Shown: positions 6,301-9,858 of the stretch, in pieces
Numbering within the stretch: position 1 is the stretch's first letter
Layout: each line of letters opens with the position of its first letter
Assembly (NCBI GenBank): GCA_026396535.1
Contig: JAPLWP010000005.1
Location: forward strand, 1 to 9,858
From: Candidatus Magasanikiibacteriota bacterium
GTDB lineage: Bacteria > Patescibacteriota > Patescibacteriia > Magasanikbacterales > GWA2-37-8
DNA length: 9,858 nucleotides
Direction: 5' to 3'
Made by a program: the position numbers and the translations under genes
The notes under the pieces: model-generated
Database searches by the model: none
The model's input: the letters and a program-made list of their open reading frames with translations, nothing else
Told to the model about the DNA's origin: nothing

Positions 6301-8243
6301 CAACCGGCAGCGGAAGCATTACAAGAAGTTACTTTATTATTCAAATAAATATTATCATTGGCAGATAAACTAGCCGCGCCTGGAACGGTCCAACCACTAG
6401 CATTTTGATTGAGACTGTAAGCAGTACAGCCTACATTGCTCTGATCACAACTACCCGTATCCAAAGTACGATACAGATAAGAAAGCTGTTGACCCTGACT
6501 ATTGGTAAACGAACGACAAGTAGCATATTGCGCGTCACATTTATCCGCATCAAATTTCCATACATTTTTTTCGCGCACACAGTTGCCATATCCTAGACAA
6601 TTGCCGGTGCTATCACGACCCACACAGGTCTTGAGGTCCACACATTCTTGCAGACGATCCGGCACATCATTTCCGACCGAAGAAGGACCATATCCCAGAG
6701 CGTCACAACGAGTTTGTTCTAATTTGATAACCCAGTTTGGATCTACCAAATGACAGTAAGGGTAATTGGCAGGATCATAATTTACTCCCACTACACTACC
6801 TTGAGCATCTTTTTGATAACTACAATCATAAAATCTTTTTACCGCTTCTTCCAAAGTAGCTGGATGATCTGGATCGCTATTTTTGGCCGCAATTTCTAAA
6901 CCAAGCGGAAGAATACCAAGCTGTCTGAGCACTGCTACGTTGCTATAGCAATAATTATTTTTATCAAAACAATGTGGATCAGAATTCATGGATACATTAG
7001 TAGGAGGAATCAGTTTGCCGCTTCCGTGCAACCAACCTTTTTGAATAGCCTGCGCAATTGTAACCGGATCACCGTGTTTGGCTTCTTGAATAGCCTGCAC
7101 CAAACTCTGATCAGCACGACAGTTGTATAATCCGTGAGAATCACAGCTGCTGAGCTGAGCCAAAATATCATAATCATTTACCGTATTTAATTTTGGTGTC
7201 AAAAATTCATTAAACACTGCTTCCGCGGCCGCGCGGCCGGTGATCTCACTGCCAGCACTGTTTGGATTTTGTCCTGGAGTTGGACATTTACCACCAGTAA
7301 CACCGTCGATATTTACACAACCTACCCCAAATGGCAACATACCATTTTCTTTGAAATTCTTGAGCATTTGAGAAGACAGTGTGTTCAAGAAAATAGAAAG
7401 AGTGGAAGGAATAATTTCATAAGCACCAGATCCCATAGCGGCGCCAATCTGTGCTTGGCTTTTGTCGTTTTGTTTGTTTGGCGCGTTGGCTTTCATTTCA
7501 TCAGCAGTCACAGCGGCTGGTGTTTTGATACGATTATCAATCAAACCGGTCACTGCTTTGAATCCGCCACCTTCAGCACGAGTAGCTTTGGCATCCTCAG
7601 TCTGTTGCAAATACAAGCGGTCAATTTTTTCACTAGTTTTAATATTAATACCCAAATCACTGTCATCTACTTTCAAAGAGGTAGCAAAAATTTTACTTGG
7701 ATCTATACCATTATTATAAACACTGCTCGCAGCATTCCCCCAGTTTTTGGCAAAAGTTGTTAGATTACAAGCTGGTTTTGGTGGATTGGCGCCATAATTA
7801 TAATGCAAACCAATTCTCAAAGCCAAATCAATTTTAACATCCGGAATTTTACATAAATCCAAACCAAAAGTTTTTCCAAAACTATCAATAGCGGCACCGG
7901 CTGCGTCATTACCCACATTTTTCAAATAACTACCGACACTATTGGTGTGAGCAAAAGGAGACTGACCTTTGCCACCAGCGGCAAGCCACACCGCGCTATC
8001 GTAGGCGACTTTACGCAAAAAATAACCAACGGCTTGTTGGGCGGCATTCATTACGGCAATCTTCCAACCATTTTTAATAACTGTAAAAATACTTTCAGCT
8101 TGAGCCTGAGCATCGGCTATCACTGTCACCGGCAACTGAGCCTGCGCTGGCTGGGCGGAAAAAATAAATTCTGTAAATGAAGAAAAAACAAATAAAGTCA
8201 AAAGCACCGCGACTGCAAATTTTTTTGTTTTTCTAAAAAACAT
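387..8243 (-). CDS. Giant cysteine-rich secreted protein with C-x6-C repeats (2618 aa)
   Basis: I do not recognise this gene as a named family; it resembles the very large cysteine-rich secreted proteins of Patescibacteria. Residues 1-35 form a signal peptide (basic FRKTKK start, long hydrophobic core, AQA cleavage site before Q36). A helical domain with few cysteines covers about 50-300. Cysteines are then frequent to the C-terminus: about 120 in all by hand count, an even number, close to 4.6%. Ten C-x6-C pairs lie between 569 and 1479. A carbohydrate-binding-module-like jelly roll sits at about 993-1132, small multi-cysteine modules at about 1406-1443, 1697-1728, 2158-2275 and 2453-2479, and a PKD/Ig-like domain at about 2395-2615. 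There is no C-terminal membrane anchor, LPXTG motif or recognisable enzyme centre. The frame is uninterrupted. The start ATG is eight bases after the upstream stop and lacks a clear Shine-Dalgarno, so translation may be coupled. A disulfide-stabilised surface or attachment role is inferred. Confidence 0.9.
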   Translation of the reverse strand: MFFRKTKKFAVAVLLTLFVFSSFTEFIFSAQPAQAQLPVTVIADAQAQAESIFTVIKNGWKIAVMNAAQQAVGYFLRKVAYDSAVWLAAGGKGQSPFAHTNSVGSYLKNVGNDAAGAAIDSFGKTFGLDLCKIPDVKIDLALRIGLHYNYGANPPKPACNLTTFAKNWGNAASSVYNNGIDPSKIFATSLKVDDSDLGINIKTSEKIDRLYLQQTEDAKATRAEGGGFKAVTGLIDNRIKTPAAVTADEMKANAPNKQNDKSQAQIGAAMGSGAYEIIPSTLSIFLNTLSSQMLKNFKENGMLPFGVGCVNIDGVTGGKCPTPGQNPNSAGSEITGRAAAEAVFNEFLTPKLNTVNDYDILAQLSSCDSHGLYNCRADQSLVQAIQEAKHGDPVTIAQAIQKGWLHGSGKLIPPTNVSMNSDPHCFDKNNYCYSNVAVLRQLGILPLGLEIAAKNSDPDHPATLEEAVKRFYDCSYQKDAQGSVVGVNYDPANYPYCHLVDPNWVIKLEQTRCDALGYGPSSVGNDVPDRLQECVDLKTCVGRDSTGNCLGYGNCVREKNVWKFDADKCDAQYATCRSFTNSQGQQLSYLYRTLDTGSCDQSNVGCTAYSLNQNASGWTVPGAASLSANDNIYLNNKVTSCNASAAGCSAFKLANNDNLVYLKKAPDYLNCYDADVVSSGVNWPQSLSDIIKMTPKAECKDYAQVCIASEVGCAQFKNVNDADAPAIPGKFSPAQVQNNTVTAWNDQCDARCVGYSAYQEMPTTYSAGNPVSYIIPPSKYNNNQSGSECSAQDDGCTSFTNMETSQNGGEKVDNFTLLRNCIKPDDTKQKNFYTYEGSKVGGYQLQAFVLQKYTDGSPLTVFKDQAERDYANQYKCNESLYKNHLADPDCRQFNDDQGKVYYALMPNTVVVSADCSQYRINSPELATASQCFGNGQFKDGSCYYYGLPGGIDSSAGASKTCSASAVSCRAYKGNHGNNIRSIVLNASSSNPIDNFENPVSVTAQNGWTVQGGTIAQSNESNHAGEHSMEVVGTNAVVSKSIPVVAQDVDQASDQSYDLSFWAKGTGINISVGMNNNGGQNVNAGIFSANNTWQLFKFHIKLPTSNTSTLNNLTFTLQSAGSLFLDNLHLTKVSDYIYLVKNSLQIDPICDDNLNDNLPGAALGCTAYNGPKNSLGDTLYYLTNFSYLCRDGAIGCTAFKDTYNKVGDTGPRVYNVFLPVAAPGGVKAVAKIGNDTYSCQVEQGKSGCYVNIKGHTSAEISAGKVNNTLAPVPSDSTYFVPADSTNSTTIYLVADGSDHSSCNAIDLGCTMVGKQTNTPAGVKYVTTTVKIDPNQFEGGADANGNPQSGTLCQKEAVGCDEYNSSKGSAYFKDPALSGNKICSFQTFADPVTKQNTTGWFWKGVSVCGNSTTKAIANPTTYCTTDTDCSGGNTCLADYKDKEACYPNYQKSGNYYDLWSFGDTANYQNFVGECPAQQDTCSEFVDHADKDQAYYLLDNNKVSEGDCSGQVSQKAGCALFDQTDNPNKLYNTAATYAQSDSAVTDNQSDVFKITKVVPNNSGTLDANRIISVKRDRECAEWLQCKASTDRWDDKQNKFVSQCSAVGLCDKLPSASNPNGQSANCAEFITGQSDYSNKVLTEGIYTSRDVSWKGKDLVGLSILGSFPIEELWQFNIAKPSAEPDWRLLKLIPCGSDLTKCAGGGNQFSCKSPTSTDSCGTQSQGTCINGLCMEDNAGTASNIAASGIGQGCRAYPEKDSPFPNVAFNNTQNFAKLNKCFESGDTILNPGDKTAYKCECDYTKATFGDKTMIKYFSQDSNSSLQKNYVEKNKGICVGGSKDSEQCDPPVVDANGNSVPGDCEKSGGACKVKDKKTQDFYGWKGFCLEYDKSRILGGTKDNPQYACMSWLPLDLIEGAIDINNNHPEAAAQLPVGTKYCLASDLYRSNVTGFDKCYDTGYSVYNSDKDCNLWIGQDGHLHDNLVCGPGFKNEQAAMSGVKGCENYDPDWCYVHCIPEEPKAYADGAWFSKLYYSFQDRQVACQAYAQFSNMDNKLATWSDRLWQFSKSNFKNLDVSGVDVAFKNKVNYSYGSTSSPFAFLGDEQVKGAQTSIYLLRSCQAAGIFGQPLSTAVCPQGSGLMTYKNTPSNNFAYDNWSFGSYSNCSTDVNCNPNIVCANHVNNSVCQYKCKKADGTGDDAKCKTSFGKDSVCNISTNSCTSTSTIQVALDCNPANGSSNCESHGFLCSGSCSFGGVVSTTVGCSNDTACYQNSCEGDSIKECIPKNSNSTAPTNDKPLLTKVKESLGLLLQIYSKIPASSIKIFSNDASQSYRDPIANDKLTLGNKDLDVTNIDTNYSGDNHVPSSRVPQVHPVGGCDTKGNCQEIFQDGFNVNNIYSKNVIIDTKPYEANFQFFYNADSNHMPVKRVVIDPDTGNPSDIKTTPPGSLWNQRGYFVGGMCKAGVCNGSAVPCSLDSECSGKLLPECTADEAKADSFGYILNKTCDLHPYASTFYYSCSGKNDPRWNPTCDVLTGAEQKKWQDAGNSGCCVYQPKVQVLDNWGWCNGVCKDNITGANDGTESCYNGNNLTGWEECNDVQRFTSVSVQAHSNTFFKYKIVVPVNKVQ
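399..1061 (-). other. PKD/Ig-like C-terminal domain with a cysteine-rich insertion (residues about 2395-2615)
   Basis: The ends of this region look like the two halves of one Ig-like (PKD-type) beta sandwich. The first half has strands around ANFQFFYNADSNHMPVKRVV followed by DPDTGNP where PKD domains carry the W-G-D-G turn. The second half has PKVQVLDNWGW, like the V-x-V-x-D-N-x-G strand of PKD domains, and a final FKYKIVVP strand. Between and around them are about 14 cysteines, including C-x4-C-x6-C-x5-C at 2453-2471, and a CC pair at 2541-2542. There is no membrane anchor after the last strand. PKD domains are common in surface proteins. The assignment rests on pattern reading only. Confidence 0.4.
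1419..1772 (-). other. Densest cysteine cluster of the giant protein (residues 2158-2275)
   Basis: Sixteen cysteines occur in 118 residues, the highest density in the protein. At least two units share the pattern C-x2-D-x2-C: CSTDVNCNPNIVC near 2158-2170 and CSNDTACYQNSC near 2256-2267. The stretch between is rich in S, N and G with few hydrophobic residues, as expected for a string of small disulfide-held loops. It separates the middle of the protein from the C-terminal domain and may act as a rigid linker; that is inference. Confidence 0.5.
3060..3155 (-). other. Small multi-cysteine module 2 of the giant protein (residues 1697-1728)
   Basis: Cysteines at 1697, 1706, 1715, 1723 and 1728 are spaced at five to nine residues, with a GTCINGLC ending typical of small disulfide-rich modules. 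It follows a tryptophan-bearing stretch (about 1649-1682) that includes FPIEELWQF and PDWRLLKLIPC. I see no enzymatic motif. It is likely a structural element of the extracellular stalk. Confidence 0.4.
3915..4028 (-). other. Small multi-cysteine module 1 of the giant protein (residues 1406-1443)
   Basis: Five cysteines lie within 38 residues, including the string CTTDTDCSGGNTC. The C-x-x-D-x-D-C-x-G-G-x-x-C form resembles small disulfide-rich modules found in extracellular proteins of bacteria and animals. It interrupts the C-x6-C array between the copies at 1351/1358 and 1472/1479. It is probably a compact disulfide-bonded loop; no ligand can be deduced. Confidence 0.45.
4848..5267 (-). other. 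Carbohydrate-binding-module-like jelly roll inside the giant protein (residues about 993-1132)
   Basis: This roughly 140-residue block has no cysteine, although cysteines are dense on both sides, and it reads as a separate beta-sandwich. It has the pattern of CBM4/9-type modules: an opening NFENP, then GWTVQGGTIAQ, a SNHAGEHSMEV segment (the usual G-x-x-S/A-hydrophobic element), a LSFWAKG strand, a WQLFKFHIKLP strand, and a closing LFLDNLHL strand. Tryptophans at about 1007, 1061 and 1092 could line a ligand site. It lies between the repeat copies at 961/968 and 1149/1164. In known families such modules bind polysaccharides or act as structural spacers; sugar binding here is inference. Confidence 0.6.
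7794..8096 (-). other. Helical N-terminal domain of the giant protein (residues about 50-150)
   Basis: The stretch following the signal peptide is alanine- and glycine-rich and mostly helix-forming. It contains the recognisable string AYDSAVWLAAGGKGQSPF near residues 80-97 and a second helix with NDAAGAAIDSF near 112-122. Cysteine is almost absent here (only C131 and C159 before residue 300), in contrast to the rest of the protein. From memory, similar strings occur at the N-terminus of large secreted proteins in other candidate-phyla genomes, but I could not check this. The domain may serve anchoring or assembly at the cell surface; that is a guess based on position only. Confidence 0.4.
8139..8243 (-). 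other. Signal peptide of the giant protein (residues 1-35)
   Basis: The first 35 residues have the three parts of a Sec signal peptide: a basic start with R4, K5, K7 and K8, a long hydrophobic core from about residue 9 to 30, and an A-Q-A motif at 33-35 that predicts cleavage before Q36. There is no lipobox cysteine, so the protein is not a lipoprotein, and no twin-arginine motif. The mature protein should therefore be exported unfolded and form its disulfides outside the membrane. Confidence 0.85.
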
Positions 8244-8251
8244 ATTAGGGA

Positions 8252-8896
8252 CTATTTCTTAGGAGATGAACTAGTTGAATTATTTAAATTTTGAACATTA
8301 GTAGCGGCAGTATTTGGATTCATCATCTCCTGTACCATCTGCATCAGTTCGGTGTCACTATATTTGTCTACAATTTCTTTTTTTACACCCGCACCTATCA
8401 GCATGGCGCGCACCTGGACCGGATCCTTGATAGCTTTCTCTAGATCAGCGGCTGGAGCTGTCGCTGGCGCTCTTAAATCAGCCGGAGTGGCAGAAACGGT
8501 GCTAGTAGCGGCCACTTCAGTAGCTTGCATAGATTGACTACAGTCGGTACCTTCAGCACATAGCGGATTAGTCTTGCTTTGAATTTCTTTTCCATCTAGA
8601 ATGCCGTCCCCATCGGTGTCTGGCAAATAAGGACTAGTACCATAAACATACAACTCATCAAAATCACTGAGATTGTCACGATCAGTATCACGAAAACGCA
8701 AAGCGTCTACAGTATCTACCTGATCTTTTATGGAAGCGGAAATTTCTTTGTTGAGAGCAAAACGATTATAAATATTATTTCGAATCTGGAGCATGCCCAA
8801 ACCAATCGCTAAAATAGCAAAAGCCAACAGTAAGACAAAACCAATCTTCTGTTCTTTAGTCAAGATTGAGCTAATGGTATTTTGGCTTTCAGCCAT
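8252..8896 (-). CDS. Single-pass membrane protein with two TSP3-type calcium-binding loops (214 aa)
   Basis: The protein begins with a short polar tail, then one hydrophobic segment (about residues 18-38, GFVLLLAFAILAIGLGMLQI) that should anchor it in the membrane, with the rest probably outside. Two aspartate-rich loops follow: D70-T-D-R-D-N-L-S-D-F-D-E81 and D93-T-D-G-D-G-I-L-D-G-K-E104. They match thrombospondin type 3 repeats, which bind calcium through the aspartates. Two cysteines (113, 119) may form a disulfide. An A/T/P-rich linker (about 121-152) leads to a helical C-terminal part (about 153-192) and an N/S-rich tail. No enzymatic function is visible. It ends eight bases before the giant gene and probably shares its transcript, so it could be a membrane partner or anchor for the giant protein; this is inferred from position. 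The start codon has no clear Shine-Dalgarno but lies just below a good promoter. Confidence 0.85.
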   Translation of the reverse strand: MAESQNTISSILTKEQKIGFVLLLAFAILAIGLGMLQIRNNIYNRFALNKEISASIKDQVDTVDALRFRDTDRDNLSDFDELYVYGTSPYLPDTDGDGILDGKEIQSKTNPLCAEGTDCSQSMQATEVAATSTVSATPADLRAPATAPAADLEKAIKDPVQVRAMLIGAGVKKEIVDKYSDTELMQMVQEMMNPNTAATNVQNLNNSTSSSPKK

Positions 8897-8915
8897 AACC
8901 GAAATTATTTTATTA

Positions 8916-8924
8916 ATTATACCA
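8916..8924 (-). promoter_or_regulatory. Extended -10 promoter for the TSP3 protein and giant gene
   Basis: On the minus strand the sequence reads TGGTATAAT, a perfect extended -10 element (TG-n-TATAAT). A -35 element at the usual spacing would fall at 8944-8939 (TTATAA), which matches the consensus poorly, as is common for extended -10 promoters. Initiation about seven bases downstream would leave a leader of only about 13 bases before the ATG at 8896, without a Shine-Dalgarno. This would let the two surface-protein genes be transcribed independently of rsmA. Confidence 0.55.
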
Positions 8925-8930
8925 CAGAAA

Positions 8931-8949
8931 CCACATTATTATAATGTGG
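8931..8949 (-). repeat. Inverted repeat around the rsmA stop codon
   Basis: Two nine-base arms, CCACATTAT and ATAATGTGG, flank a single central base. The rsmA stop codon lies at the centre. There is no T run after the hairpin on the minus strand (TTTCTGTGG follows), so it is a poor terminator. It overlaps the position of the -35 region of the promoter at 8916-8924, so it could be a protein-binding operator, or a hairpin that marks the 3' end of the rsmA transcript. The symmetry is certain; the role is not. Confidence 0.5.
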
Positions 8950-9805
8950 ATATCTTTGCTAACTTTTCCCAATCTTCTACCGATAGCTCCTGGGCGCGCA
9001 CGGTACCACTAAAGCCCATATTTTTGAGAGCAACTTTGAGAGCCTCTTTGTTTTGTTTGCCAAAAAAAGGCAATAAATTTTTGATTAGAAGTTTGCGTTT
9101 CTGAGCAAAACCGATTTTTACCATTTGGAAGAATTTTTTATTGAATTCGGTATCTGGACGAGGTTTATTTACTACCACTTTTATCACCGCTGAATCCACG
9201 GCTGGAGATGGCCAAAAATTATTACGCTTTACCTCACCTGCAATCTCAGCCTGACCAAAATACTGCACAGCAATGGCCAATACGGACATATCCCCGGGCT
9301 TAGCACAAATACGGTCAGCTACTTCCTTTTGGACCATCAGGGTCATTTCTTTTGGTTTATTGGCCAAATCTTCCAAAAATAATTTTAAAACCGGTGAAGT
9401 AATTTGATATGGCAAATTGGAAACTACTTTGTAATTTTTTGGAAAAATTTTTGGATCAGCGCGCAATACATTGCCCCAAATGATTTCAAAATTATCTTCT
9501 TGGGTTTGGGCAAGTCTGGAGCTGATTTCCTGCCAATATGATTCAAGCTTTTTTTCAATTTCAAAAGCGAATAATTTTTTTACTTTAGCGGCCAGATCCA
9601 GAGTGAGAATACCAAATCCCGGACCAACTTCAATCACAGTGTCCTTTTTGGTTACACCGCTGACTGCAATAATCATATCGATCACTTCCGGATTGATGAG
9701 ATAGTTTTGTCCGTATTCTTTGGATGGCCGTAGTTGAAATTTCGCGCAAAGATGTTTGAGATAATCAACATTAAAAAGTTTTTCATTCATACTATATTTG
9801 TACAT
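8939..9805 (-). CDS. rsmA: 16S rRNA (adenine1518-N6/adenine1519-N6)-dimethyltransferase RsmA (KsgA)
   Basis: RsmA uses S-adenosylmethionine to dimethylate two neighbouring adenines in the 3' hairpin of 16S rRNA, a late step in small-subunit assembly in the cytoplasm. The 288-residue length is normal. All family motifs are visible: K29-E-Y-G-Q-N-Y-L near the N-terminus, the cofactor loop VIEVGPGFGILT (57-68), the acidic residue in FEIEK (E82 or E84) for the ribose, the catalytic NLPYQIT (130-136), FWPSPAVDSAVI (197-208), and FAQKRKLLIKNL (233-244), where many relatives have QRRK. The C-terminal helical part ends with QELSVEDWEKLA. The ATG at 9805 is chosen because AAGGTGG lies five bases before it; a second ATG at 9790 has no such site. 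The gene lies upstream of, and in the same direction as, the two surface-protein genes, but a separate promoter follows it. Loss of this enzyme is known in other bacteria to give kasugamycin resistance. Confidence 0.97.
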   Translation of the reverse strand: MYKYSMNEKLFNVDYLKHLCAKFQLRPSKEYGQNYLINPEVIDMIIAVSGVTKKDTVIEVGPGFGILTLDLAAKVKKLFAFEIEKKLESYWQEISSRLAQTQEDNFEIIWGNVLRADPKIFPKNYKVVSNLPYQITSPVLKLFLEDLANKPKEMTLMVQKEVADRICAKPGDMSVLAIAVQYFGQAEIAGEVKRNNFWPSPAVDSAVIKVVVNKPRPDTEFNKKFFQMVKIGFAQKRKLLIKNLLPFFGKQNKEALKVALKNMGFSGTVRAQELSVEDWEKLAKISTL

Positions 9806-9810
9806 TCAAT

Positions 9811-9817
9811 CCACCTT
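9811..9817 (-). promoter_or_regulatory. Ribosome binding site of rsmA
   Basis: AAGGTGG on the minus strand is five bases before the ATG at 9805. It decides the start of rsmA in favour of MYKYSMNEK over the internal ATG at 9790. It is the only clear Shine-Dalgarno sequence in front of any of the three minus-strand genes. Confidence 0.75.
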
Positions 9818-9858
9818 GTCTTAACATTTGTATTTTATTACCCATAGCCGATACAATG

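Larger units (their letters stand above)
3699..6539 (-). repeat. Array of C-x6-C-x2-aromatic protein repeats (residues 569-1515)
   Basis: Ten cysteine pairs have exactly six residues between them: 569/576, 599/606, 641/648, 706/713, 789/796, 961/968, 1188/1195, 1301/1308, 1351/1358 and 1472/1479. In nine of them an F or Y stands three residues after the second cysteine (the 1301/1308 copy has V). The second cysteine is usually preceded by glycine and followed by T, S or A, as in GCTAY, GCSAF, GCAQF and GCTAF. Many first cysteines are preceded by a short strand such as LYRTLDTGSC, TLYYLTNFSYLC, TIYLVADGSDHSSC or YYLLDNNKVSEGDC. Looser copies with longer gaps occur at 1149/1164, 1238/1247 and 1505/1515. 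Distances between copies vary from 30 to 227 residues, so this is a protein-level repeat with inserted loops and domains, not a DNA tandem repeat. I cannot match it to a known family. Confidence 0.75.

Noticed and set aside
3699..6539. Genetic recoding or frameshift in the giant gene
   Set aside because: The frame stays open over all 2618 codons with the standard code and the cysteine spacing motifs continue in phase, so no recoding or frameshift is needed.
387..8243. Sortase signal, autotransporter or protease domain in the giant protein
   Set aside because: I looked for an LPXTG-type C-terminus, a beta-barrel terminal strand set, and HEXXH or serine-protease motifs, and saw none; the protein ends in a short VVPVNKVQ tail.
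1..9858. CRISPR array, tRNA, rRNA, insertion sequence or riboswitch
   Set aside because: No regularly spaced direct repeats, no cloverleaf-like or rRNA-like sequence, no transposase frame, and no gene-free gap longer than 300 bases outside the GC-rich left end.

Overview
The window is mostly one minus-strand gene block that looks like a member of the Candidate Phyla Radiation (Patescibacteria). This assignment is inferred from the kind of proteins seen: a very large, cysteine-rich secreted protein, a small thrombospondin-type-3 membrane protein, and weak or absent Shine-Dalgarno sequences at two of three starts. No rRNA or marker phylogeny is available inside the window. The standard genetic code fits all three full-length genes (stops TAG, TAG, TAA). 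The block is AT-rich (about 40% GC by eye).

Layout, read in the direction of transcription (right to left). (1) 9805-8939: rsmA/ksgA, the 16S rRNA adenine dimethyltransferase, with a good ribosome binding site. (2) 8938-8897: a short gap with an inverted repeat around the rsmA stop codon and an extended -10 promoter. (3) 8896-8252: a 214-residue single-pass membrane protein with two calcium-binding TSP3-type loops. (4) 8243-387: a 2618-residue secreted protein, 8 bases downstream of gene 3 and filling 80% of the window. (5) 370-339: a perfectly palindromic intrinsic terminator.

The giant protein is the main point of interest. It has a signal peptide with an AQA cleavage site, a helical N-terminal domain, about 120 cysteines, and at least ten copies of a pair of cysteines exactly six residues apart followed two residues later by an aromatic (C-x6-C-x2-[FY]). 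A jelly-roll domain resembling carbohydrate-binding modules is lodged inside that array. Several small multi-cysteine modules follow, and then a PKD/Ig-like domain at the C-terminus that appears to be split by a cysteine-rich insertion. I recognise no enzyme active site. The layout suggests a disulfide-armoured surface or attachment protein, made together with a calcium-dependent membrane partner; this role is inference.

Bases 1-302 are different: about 62% GC by hand count, carrying the 3' end of a plus-strand gene with GC-rich codon use, and ending in a 44-base extended hairpin. Composition changes abruptly within about 10-20 bases after this hairpin. This piece is either recently acquired DNA or, quite plausibly, a chimeric join at a contig end.
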